Of a stretch of 64,000 nt of DNA, positions 35,242 to 44,400 are shown piece by piece (within the stretch, counting starts at the first letter, position 1; the number at the start of each line of letters is the position of its first letter). Position numbers and translations under genes: made by a program. The DNA lies in NCBI GenBank assembly GCA_947259075.1, contig CAMYKQ010000057.1:62001-126000 (forward strand), written 5' to 3'. Below the pieces are notes generated by a model. It made no database searches and was not told the DNA's origin. It worked only from the letters and a program-made list of their open reading frames with translations. Source of the stretch: an uncultured Gammaproteobacteria bacterium. Lineage in GTDB: Bacteria; Pseudomonadota; Gammaproteobacteria; DRLM01.

Positions 35242-36057
35242 TCAACCCTTCACCGCCAGCACACCATCGCCGTTCAGCTCCACGATGAACCCCGCCTTTC
35301 GCAAACGCTTCGCCACTTCATGGGGCACGTCGCGGCCACTGGTTAATTTATTCGGCGTACCGGTGTAGTGAAACAGCCTGCCTTTGCGCCGCAACACCCT
35401 GGCCAGCTGATCGTAAAACACCTGCGAATAAAGTTCGCCAGCGATGCCGAATCGCGGCGGGTCATGCAAGATCGCATCCACCGAATCATTAGGCAGCGCC
35501 GTGATATGCTCGCCAATATCTCCCAGCGTCAAACTCAACACGGCATCCGGCTGAGGTGACCACGGATTCAAACTCCGCAACCACAACACGTCCGGATTTT
35601 TCTCATATGACAGTACCCGCCTTGCCCCGCCGCGCACACACCAGGCGGCAAAATAACCGAGGCCGCCACACGTATCCAGAATCACCTTGCCACGGGGCTG
35701 AATCAAAGCCACCTTACGCTCAGCATCCGTATAGGGTGAGGTTTGCGCCGTGGGCAACATCTTGATGCCATCGATCTCAAACGTCGGCGGCCCCCAATGC
35801 GTTGGCACCAGCTTAATCAAGGCGTGGGTGTAGCGCGACACCGGCTGAAGCGCCCCGTCCAGCCAGTAATAAATAGTCCGGTCATTGCAATGATCGAGAT
35901 AGGGAAATAATTGCCCTTGCCAAACCCAACCATCAGCGCCCACCGCGACGCGCACCGCCGACAGCCCCAGATCCAACGAACACTCCACCTCCGCCGCGCC
36001 CGATTGCAGCGCCGAGGTCAAAATCACGTGTTCTTTCAGTGTAAGCAGTACTTTCAT
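35242..36057 (-). CDS. SAM-dependent methyltransferase-like protein
   Basis: The 271-residue protein has a Rossmann-type core in its second half. VILDTCGGLGYFAAWCVRGG is the likely SAM-binding motif (about residues 125-145), followed by LSYEKNPDVLWLRSLNPW. A catalytic-loop-like DAILHDPPRFG is of the DPPR type typical of nucleic-acid or small-molecule methyltransferases. The first 110 residues are an unrecognised beta-rich domain. Archaeal and bacterial relatives are annotated only as predicted methyltransferases, and the substrate is unknown. It is upstream of the VIT gene and downstream of the thiamine-binding gene, with gaps on both sides. Confidence 0.8.
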   Translation of the reverse strand: MKVLLTLKEHVILTSALQSGAAEVECSLDLGLSAVRVAVGADGWVWQGQLFPYLDHCNDRTIYYWLDGALQPVSRYTHALIKLVPTHWGPPTFEIDGIKMLPTAQTSPYTDAERKVALIQPRGKVILDTCGGLGYFAAWCVRGGARRVLSYEKNPDVLWLRSLNPWSPQPDAVLSLTLGDIGEHITALPNDSVDAILHDPPRFGIAGELYSQVFYDQLARVLRRKGRLFHYTGTPNKLTSGRDVPHEVAKRLRKAGFIVELNGDGVLAVKG

Positions 36058-36138
36058 TCACTCAATCCAGCCTGGAGGCTACTCCGCACTTGCAGGACAC
36101 CCCATATCATCGAAGAGGGGAGAAATATAACGACATCG

Positions 36139-36180
36139 CCCCGCCTTTCCAAGGAGGGGTGGATGCGCGGCGGACGGGGA
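36139..36180 (+). repeat. Dispersed intergenic palindromic element, copy 1
   Basis: CCCCGCCTTTCCAAGGAGGGG is followed by a GC-rich part ending GCGGCGGACGGGG. The reverse complement of 47462-47506 matches it closely, so these are two copies of one element in opposite orientation. Confidence 0.75.
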
Positions 36181-36245
36181 GATTTCACATTTTTTACAGC
36201 GATAGTGAGATATCACGGCACAAGGCCTTCAAGACAAATCTGGGC

Positions 36246-36524
36246 TCACAGCCGTTTCCCAGCCAAGGTCGGCGTCTTATCCGTACGCGTCTCCAGCTTT
36301 AAATAACTCAGCAAACGAACGCTGCCTTCGCGATGTAATGTTTCATGTATTCTCTCGACGGCAGCGAGAATCTCCGCCAACTCACCCTCAATATTCGTTC
36401 CCGAGGCATGGGTCTCAACAACAAAATTAAATTCCTTGAGCAAGACCGCAACACGGGTGATCTCCCGTCTAACCGAGATACCAGCACCAATCGGGACGAC
36501 TTGTAATTCCGCGGTCGCTTTCAT
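36246..36524 (-). CDS. MTH1187-family thiamine-binding protein
   Basis: A 92-residue ferredoxin-like protein of the MTH1187/YkoF group. TAELQVVPIGAGISVRREIT and the later VETHASGTNIEGELAEILAA with IHETLHREGSVRLLSYLKLE are characteristic. Structures of relatives bind thiamine or its precursors; the role here is inferred only. No other thiamine genes lie nearby. The Shine-Dalgarno is weak. Confidence 0.85.
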   Translation of the reverse strand: MKATAELQVVPIGAGISVRREITRVAVLLKEFNFVVETHASGTNIEGELAEILAAVERIHETLHREGSVRLLSYLKLETRTDKTPTLAGKRL

Positions 36525-36756
36525 AATTAATACTCATACCTTAATAGGAAAACACAGGGACTACGCCCTATCTTCCGATAAACCTCGCATTCTGTCGCCC
36601 TAATATTTTCGGATATAGCGGATATGGCGGATATAGGGTCACGGACGGATATAACAAGTAGCCTGATGTGATGGTCTCCTCCCCCTACTAAACCGGCGTC
36701 GAATGCGCCACGATGGAGCTGTTAACCACCATCGAAATGAGGAAGAGGAGACCGAG

Positions 36757-37308
36757 ATGAAGATTACAACGATTGGGCTGGATTTGGCAAAGAGCGTATT
36801 TCATATCGTCAGTTTTGACGGGAAGCATAACGAGGTCGGCAAGCGGATGTTACGGCGGGCTCAGATGCGAGACTACTTCACCCAACTCGACGGCTGCGTC
36901 GTGGCGATGGAGGCCTGCGCCGGCGCGCACTACTGGGCGCGCGAGCTGGAAAAGCTCGGTCAGACGGTGAAGCTGATCCCGCCGCAGTTTGTGAAGCCCT
37001 ATGTGAAAGGCAACAAGAACGACTACAACGACGCCCGCGCGATTGCCGAAGCCGCCACGCGCCCCGGGATGCGTTTTGTCGGCATCAAAACGGTGGAGCA
37101 ACAGGATATTCAGGCGCTGCACCGCTTGCGTCAGCAGCGCGTCAAGGAGAGGACCGCGCTGTGCAACCAGTTGCGGGCGCTGGTGGCGGAGTACGGCATC
37201 GTCATGAACAAAGGCGTGGCGACGGTAAAGCGCGGCATCCCGCTGCTGCTGAATCAATGGGGTCAGATTAATCAATGGGGTCAGACTCGATTGATTCCCT
37301 CCCTATAA
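36757..37308 (+). pseudogene. IS110-family transposase, truncated
   Basis: The N-terminal half of an IS110-type transposase. The DEDD-like N-terminal domain is visible from MKITTIGLDLAKSVFHIVSF through VAMEACAGAHYWARELEKLG to KNDYNDARAIAEAA. The frame is cut near 37250, where it runs into the RAYT-type element and stops at 37308. About 165 true IS110 residues remain of a usual 320-350, and the transposase C-terminal part with the conserved serine is missing. It was not found on the far side of the insertion. The ATG at 36757 follows GAGGAG. Confidence 0.88.
37273..37296 (+). repeat. Left 24-bp inverted repeat of the RAYT-type element
   Basis: CAATGGGGTCAGACTCGATT plus GATT; its exact reverse complement lies at 38052-38075. 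The stop codon of the transposase gene falls inside it. A shorter copy of the outer 13 bp lies at 37255-37267. Confidence 0.92.
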
Positions 37309-38000
37309 GCCTCGGACTTCCTATCACCCCCGCGCGCCTTGGGTGCTGTTTGTCTTTGTTGCAACTGATCTATCTTCGCACGAAAACGCTCACTGCCCAA
37401 CACCCAGGCCTTGTTGGTCGCTGCTCGTATTTCTTCGAGGGTTTTCTCGGCGATTCGGGTCTTAAACAACGCCCGGTAGGCCGCCTGCCGCTCCGCCGCT
37501 GTCTTGCCTAACCGTCGGTATTCTAAATGTGGCGTTACCAATTGATCCGGCTTACCCAAGGCATTATAGCGATAGCTGGACCACGGGTACTCGGAGGGGT
37601 GTCCGACCATATCGGGGGCTCTCACGGGGTTGAGCTCAATGTAGCGATAACAGGTTAGAAGGTAATTCTCTGTATCTATCAATGTGGCCTTGTAGCGCCC
37701 CTCCCACAGTGTGCCTGTGCGCTCATAGGTATAATTGAAATATTGGACATAATAGCGACCCAGCATTTGCATCATTTTGCCGATCCCCTGCTCCGTCTGG
37801 GGTGTCACTAACAAATGGACGTGATTGGTCATCAGTACGTACGCATGGATATCACACGCATGTTGGTCACTGGCCTGCTTGAGTTTGTCCAGATAGAATC
37901 GATAGTCTTGATCGGCATAGAAGATAGGGTCGCGGTTATTGCCGCGGACAATCACATGCTGTGGCTGTCCGGGGATGACAAAACGAGGCAGACGGGCCAT
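37281..38000 (-). CDS. REP-associated tyrosine transposase (TnpA_REP / RAYT)
   Basis: A 239-residue Y1-type single-strand transposase related to the IS200/IS605 TnpA. It opens with MARLPRFVIPGQPQHVIVRG, has the HUH metal motif TNHVHLLVTP (about residue 60) and the catalytic tyrosine in MLGRYYVQYFNYTYERTGTL. YRYIELNPVRAPDMVGHP and YPWSSYRYNALG follow. All expected residues are present, so it may be active. The ATG at 38000 follows AAGGA. Its 3' end lies inside the left inverted repeat. RAYTs are thought to mobilise REP sequences; the motifs flanking this gene are likely its substrates. Confidence 0.93.
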   Translation of the reverse strand: MARLPRFVIPGQPQHVIVRGNNRDPIFYADQDYRFYLDKLKQASDQHACDIHAYVLMTNHVHLLVTPQTEQGIGKMMQMLGRYYVQYFNYTYERTGTLWEGRYKATLIDTENYLLTCYRYIELNPVRAPDMVGHPSEYPWSSYRYNALGKPDQLVTPHLEYRRLGKTAAERQAAYRALFKTRIAEKTLEEIRAATNKAWVLGSERFRAKIDQLQQRQTAPKARGGDRKSEAYREGINRV

Positions 38001-38051
38001 GTTAATTCCTTTTAACGGCAAAAAGGGTAGCTTACTTTGCTAAAAGAACGA

Positions 38052-38075
38052 AATCAATCGAGTCTGACCCCATTG
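38052..38075 (-). repeat. Right 24-bp inverted repeat of the RAYT-type element
   Basis: The exact reverse complement of 37273-37296. Two more partial copies of the AGTCTGACCCCATTG motif follow at 38089-38103 and 38126-38140, suggesting tandem growth of the end. Confidence 0.92.
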
Positions 38076-38183
38076 TTTCTTGTTTTAGAGTCTGACCCCA
38101 TTGTTTTATCGCCATTGTTTTATCGAGTCTGACCCCATTGTTTTCATTCAGCAGATGGTGAGTAATTTGAGCGGGTAAAAGTA

Positions 38184-38208
38184 AACAGCCCAGCGAAGCT
38201 GGGCTGTT
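38184..38208 (-). terminator. Terminator of the RHS-immunity transcript
   Basis: A perfect 11-bp stem (AACAGCCCAGC with GCTGGGCTGTT) and a 3-nt loop are followed on the minus strand by TTACTTTTACC. It lies just past the stop codon of the small gene downstream of the RHS gene. Confidence 0.8.
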
Positions 38209-38214
38209 AGTATT

Positions 38215-38427
38215 TCATGTCATTTTAGACAAGAATTCGTCTGGCACGTCACCAATGTTGTATTTACGTATGCGTCCCCGAAACTCCTGATCAAACCAAT
38301 CAGGCTCACAGTCGAGCACCTTCAGCTTAGGATACTTAGCAGCAATCTCATCTTTACTTGACGCTTTAATGTACTGCCAGACTGCTCCAGAGCCATAATC
38401 GTATACTGTTAAATATTCCTGTGTCAT
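38215..38427 (-). CDS. Probable immunity protein for the RHS toxin tip
   Basis: A 70-residue, soluble, acidic protein. It starts MTQEYLTVYDYGSGAVWQYI and contains KYPKLKVLDCEPDWFDQEF. I do not recognise a named family. Its ATG overlaps the RHS stop codon as ATGA, so translation is coupled to the toxin gene. A small gene in this position is characteristic of polymorphic-toxin immunity proteins, which bind and block the C-terminal toxin domain. The codon choice is AT-richer than the RHS core, like the toxin tip. The role is inferred from position and size alone. Confidence 0.72.
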   Translation of the reverse strand: MTQEYLTVYDYGSGAVWQYIKASSKDEIAAKYPKLKVLDCEPDWFDQEFRGRIRKYNIGDVPDEFLSKMT

Positions 38428-41400
38428 GGGCCTATTGGATACCATCTTGATCGTCTAGTACTTACATCGTGAGGTACTAAGATTTCAATTCCGCCACCAG
38501 GTTGTCCATTCAATGGTTGAACGACGCCTTGACCACTCACAGAATTAATATTTTCAAGCGGTACAGAAAAATACCCTGTTGGCTGTTGAGAAAGGGAAAG
38601 TCTAGCTTGTGCCTCAGCGCCACTTACGTATAAGTCTGGTGTTAAATAAACATTTCCATCAGAACTACGCATTATGATCTCATCCCTTAGAATACCGACT
38701 CTACCTGCTTCTGTAGTGTAGTGATTTAAATACGCGTTCCTTTGTATGACGTCATCTAGCCCAATGAGAGAAGCTACTGGCCCAAATATTCTCTGCCCTA
38801 GTTTCCCAAGCGCCCTGCCGAACTTACCTAGCGCACCACTTCCTCTAGTGCCTTCTCCCGGATGAGTTGCCTCATCATTAAACAGCCTAGAGAATGCCCC
38901 CGTCACCGCCCCATTTGCGAACTTCCCACCCCCCAGCACCGAGGCAGTCCCACCTATCATAGCCGCATACATGGTGCGCGCGACATCCGGCCCGGGCGCA
39001 CCGCCCTGACGGCCGATCCAACCCGAGAAGCTTTGGGTCATGGCCGCGCTCCAGAAGCCCGCCCGGAATTCGCCGCCCATCATTTCCTGCGACAGGCCGC
39101 CGATGAGGCCGTGACCGACGATTTTGCCGATGCGTTGTCCCAGACCAACGGGTTCAAACTGGCCTATACCCATAAACAAGCCCGCGGTGAAGCCACTGAG
39201 CAAGGCCGCTTTTAAATTCCCCCCCGAGGCCACCGCGCCGGAGAGGAAACCCGCCGCCATGTTGGAGCCGACGGGGCCGAGGGCGCTGAAGGCCCCGGGG
39301 GCATAGATCGCCACGGCGATGGCGGCCACCGCCGTAATCGCTGGCCGCCCCGATTGCCAGCGGTCGCTCCACCAGTTATAGCCGTTCATATCGACCCGGC
39401 TTAAGGGGTTGTTGTCGGTGTAGCTGTAGCGGTTGAGGCCCTGGGTGGATTCAGGGTAGGCGACGGTGGGGTCGGCGCTGAGGAAGCGGCCCAGTTGCGG
39501 GTCGTAGACGCGGCCGTTCATGTGGATCAGGCCGACGCTGTCGATGTGCTCGTGGCCGGTGTAGCCGTGGTGGGTGACGGCGGAAGTGAGCACGCAGACC
39601 GCGCTGGCGCAGTTGGGCACGGGCCGGCGCTGACCGAAGACGTCGTAGCTGAGTTTGTGGACGACGGCCCCGGCTTCGTTGGTGATGACGTCGATGGAGC
39701 CGAGGTGGTCTTTGTGGAGATAACGGGTGTCGTTGACGCCGTTGCTGCGGCTGGTGTAGATGGCGACCGGCCCGCCGCCGCCGTTGATGTAGTGTTTGTG
39801 TTCGGTGACGCCGTTATTGTATTCCTTTTCGTAGTGGGCCGCGCCTTCGCTGGGGCTGATGTATATGGTGGTGCCGTGGCTGCTGGTTTGCACGATGCGG
39901 CGGCGGTCGGGTGCATACTGGAATGTGGAGTATTCGCTACCCTGGCTTAGGTTCTGTGGTTTGTTGAAGGAGGTGTAGCTGATCGCCCAGCCATAACCAT
40001 TGAGCAGATTGCCGTTGGCGTCGTAGTTGTACGTGGCCACGGTGGTGGCGCCTTGTTTCACGGTGCTGACGGCGTGGGGCTTGCCGCTGCCGTAAAGGTA
40101 TTCATTGCCGAAATCGGATTTGCTTTTGATGTTGCCGATGGCATCGTAGGTGTAGGTTTTGACGCCGATGCCGACGAGGGTGGCGCTGGTGAGACGGTTC
40201 AGGCCGTCATAGCTGAAGTTTTCGGTGAAGTTCTGGTTGATGTCTTTGCGCTGGGTGAGGTTGCCGAGCGCGTCATAGGCATAGGTGTTGTATTGCACAC
40301 TGCTGCTGCTGCCTACGCCCGCGCTGACGCCTTCCATACGGCCCAGGGCATCGTAGACACGCAAGCTGACGACGTTATTACCGAGGGTTTCGCGTTCCAA
40401 TTGACCGTCGGCGGTGGTGCTGTTGGCCTGCCAATAGAGGCCGTTGCTGGCGGCGTTGCGCACCTCGCTGAGATAACCGCGCTCGTTGTAGACGTTGCGC
40501 ACGGCGAAGCCGGTGGGGTAGGTGATTTCGCTCACGCGGCCGTAGGCATCATAACTGCTGCGCTGGGTGTAACTTTCGGAGAAGATGGTGGTGGTGACAC
40601 TGCTGGCGCGGCCAAAGCCGTCATAACTTATCACCTGCGAATAGGCGTCGGCGGCACGGCTGATGCTGTGAAGTTTGCCCACCCCTGCCCCACCTGCACT
40701 ATCGTAAGTCCACACGCTGGTGCCTTCCGGTTCCACACGCTGGGTCATGCGGCCGAGTTTGTCGTATTGCATGCTGGTGACTTGGTTCTTGGCGTCCTTC
40801 TGCCATATCAGTTCGCCCAAGGTGTTGTAGGCGTAGTACCACTGGCCCATGTCGGGATCGTACATCGCGGTTTTACGGCCGCGTATGTCATAGCTCATGG
40901 TAGTGACGTTGCCGGCGGCATCGATGGTCTTGATGAGATTACCGTGGCTGTCGTATTCGTAGCTGGTGGTGCCGTTGAGGCTGTCCTTTACCTGCAGCAA
41001 TTGACCCAAGGCATTGGTGGTGCGGACGGTGGTTTGGTTTTTAGCATTGGCATCGGACCGCAGCGTGGTTTGGAAACCCGCGTAGCTAGTAAGATATAAC
41101 GTGTAGTTGGCATCCGTGCGATGGGTCTCGCGGCCGAGGATGTCATACGCATACGCGGTTTCCGTGTTAGTGATGTTATACCCGGGGCGCGACTGGCGCG
41201 AGACTCGCCCTAAGAAATCATATTTGGTGTATTGAATGACTTGGCGGCCGTCCAAGGCCAGACCGGCGCTTACTATTTTGCGTCCGTAGCGATCAAAGTA
41301 GGTGGTGACGGGCGCCTGCCCAGAACTGGTTTCATTAACAAAATAATAGCCATAGGCAAACGCGGAGCCTGTGCAGGATGTGCAAAGGCCCATGCTCCAT

Positions 41401-44400
41401 TGGGTGCTGGTGCCATCGGCGCGGCGTTCCATGATTTTGCGGCCGAAGTCGTCGTAGGTCCAACTGGTGGTGAGGCCATTGGGGCCGGTGAGGCGCGTGA
41501 CTCCGCCAAAACGGGCGTCGTGGCTGCGCTGTTCAATCTGGCCCAGCGCATTGCTTGCGCTGATGGGGAAGATGCCGTCATGACCATAGGCGGTTGTCGA
41601 TGTGCGGCTGACGATGTCCGCTCCGCTGACGGTCGCGGTTATTTTGTTACCGAAGACGTCGTAGGAATAACTGTTTTTTTGCCAAAGACTGGCGTTATCC
41701 GGTTCTATGGTTTCGCTTTTAAGCAAACCGCTGGCCGTCTCATATTCGAATGAGGAAGTGCGCGCAGGCCCAGCCGTTAGCACGCCCGCGGCATTGGGCT
41801 GTTTATTGGTGACGACACTACGAATGAGACGCCCGAGAAACCAATTGCTGGTGTCGTTGGTGATGGTATTGCTGGTGATGGTCTCAAAGGTTTTTCCGCC
41901 GCCTACGGTTTGCACGGTGGCGGCCGTGAGATTGCCGTAAAGGTCATAGCTGTTGGTGGTTGTGACGGTCTTGATTAGCGGACCGCCTAGAATTTCGTAG
42001 TTAGATCTGACCTCTTTATCCAGCCGCAGGCGCGTTACCGCGTGGCTGCCGTAGGTCGTGCTGGCACTATTCCAGGTATTGGTGACAGACTCGATGATGC
42101 CCGATCCGAATTTTTGGCTGCTGGCGCTTACCAAACCGGTATAAGGGAAATCCTGACGGAAATCGCTGCGGCCAACGATGTTTGCGGGCGTGGTCTCTTC
42201 CATCCAGGCAAAGCCGGCAAAGCCACGCCCTGTGCGATGGACACGCGCCGCCCCATATTTGTAAGTGCGCTTAAGCGTGCCGCCTACGCCGTCATCCGTC
42301 GTTATGGCCCTGGCGACATACATGGGGATTTGCACATCGACCAAGGGATCAAGCGCGCCACTGCCTTTGGTGTACACGCCAAAGACGCTACTGCTGTCAG
42401 TTAAGGACGAATAAGCAAAACGCGTACGCATGCCCAGACCATCGGTCACAGCGGTAAGCATATCCGGATAGCTGGGCTGCATCCCCTCGGGTGGATAGTA
42501 ATACATGTCAGGGGCAAGCAAAGTCGTGCCGGTGATGATGTCCAGCTTCCCGTCGCCGTTGAAGTCGCCCAACTGCGTTGTATCCGTGCTGGACCAGGAA
42601 GACGGCCCCGTCCAGGTGGCGGGCACGAGTCCATTATTGACGGCGAGCTGCACATTCACTGCATTCGCGGTTTTACCGGTGACCACATCGGCGCGGCCGT
42701 CATTGTTGACATCCGCGATCCAGATATAACCCGGGGCGATACCGCTCCAGTTATATTGGGCGTTCCACGTCTCGCTGATAAATCCACGGCCAGTGGATTT
42801 TTTCACATAGACCTGAGTACTGCCGATGGAAACGATATCCATCAAGCCATCGCCGTTGATATCGCCCACCTTGGAATAACCTGCGCCGCCCCAGGTCGCG
42901 GTCACTGGCCAATACTCAGCCACAAAGCCGGTGCCCGTGGAACGGTAAACCCAGACATTCGGGCCAGAAGCGGTGGCGATGTCGGTCATGCCGTCGCCGT
43001 TGAAATCACCGGCCCAGGTCACATGGGCCTCGCCCCAATTGTGTGGCACGGATACCGCCACCACGTTAAAGCTGGTGCGTGTGGAGAGATGCAGGTAAAT
43101 CACAGTGCCGCAATTGGTGGCGATATCACTCACGCCATCGCCGTTGAAATCTCCGACATAACCTACCTTTGAAAAACTATTAGCGCAGTTAAATGTCGTT
43201 GTGCCAGAAGGCACGGTCAACCCGTTCCATTGCTGGGGTGCTAAAAACCCGGTGCTGGTTGAAATGTGTACATAGGCCGTAGCCCCGACGGCAGTGACGA
43301 TGTCGGTCAAGCCATCCCCATTAAAGTCACCCGTCCAGGTTTTATCCGAGGGGCCCCAAGGAGTACTGACTGACCGGGTTTGAGATGATGCAAGCAGAGG
43401 CAAACCATTCCATGAGGTAATTGTCACACTGCCGCTGCTGTTCTTTTGGACAAAATTGCTTTTTCCATCACCCGTGAAATCGCCAGTCCAGGTATAAGGC
43501 GTTTCTATCGAGCTTGGCTTACTGCCGGCAATCATAAAATTCGCCTGTCCACTCTGCCACTCAAACACCGTTCCATTGACGCAGGTACTCGTCCCGCATT
43601 GATCAATACGCGCCAAGCGGGAGCGGCGAGTGATGGCGGCACTCTCCGGCTGATACTGCAAGCGGTAGTCAAACACTAAATTCGTGAGCCCACCCGTGGT
43701 GATAAACGTCTGGATATTGGTGAGCAGCACGCTGGAATTAACCACCGAACCCGCCATGTAGCCCGTCGACACTTCGCTGCGGCTTTTATAAAAAAACTTA
43801 ACCGAACGCGATGGCGCCACGCCTGCCGTTGCGTTTCCGGTGTATTTAATCTCCGTAGGATAATATTCGCCTGTTGAAGTATTTTCGTTGTAGTGAAGAC
43901 TAATGTAATTACCCACGGTATCTTGAATTTTATTTACAGCCCACACACGCACGCTGGCGGCATTGGGCGCTGTGGCTTCGATGCGGGCATCGCCGCTCAC
44001 ACCGTATTCCATGATCTGCCCCGCCTTGGTCCACACCTTGAAATAGGCGTGACCGCTTCCTTGGCTACCATAGCCGATGACACGCGAAAAAGAGTCGATC
44101 TCAGTTCGATACTCCGTGCCGCCGCCATAAGCCCCTATAGAGATCAGACGCTGACCGTCCAGGCAATAACGGTCATTGGCATCAAAATTAATACCGCCTT
44201 TGGCACCATCTTGCGTTAACGTGCGCGGGCAACGGTGTATGACTGAAAAACCGGATAAAGACCAGCCCACGCCCATCAAGCCATCTCCAGCTTGGCTGCT
44301 GTAATTGAGCGCAAGCGAGGGTTGCATGCCCGACGCACCCGGCGGAACCGTAATTGGAATGGAATAAGTGAGCGCACCCGTGGGGCTGACCTCTGAAACA

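Larger units (their letters stand above)
37255..38140. mobile_element. RAYT-type element carrying a REP-associated tyrosine transposase
   Basis: An element of about 0.9 kb. Its outer part carries repeated short motifs (CAATGGGGTCAGA at 37255 and 37273 on the left; AGTCTGACCCCATTG at 38061, 38089 and 38126 on the right). Within it a perfect 24-bp inverted repeat pairs 37273-37296 with 38052-38075. It interrupts the IS110 transposase gene and encodes a Y1 transposase on the minus strand. Confidence 0.85.

Noticed and set aside
37255..38140. CRISPR-like short repeats around the RAYT gene
   Set aside because: The motifs are inverted across a transposase gene and unevenly spaced; they are transposon ends.
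40053..41099. 348-codon plus-strand open frame opposite the RHS gene
   Set aside because: The period of the RHS repeats in GC-rich DNA keeps the opposite strand open. The translation is alanine/glycine/valine-rich with no family.
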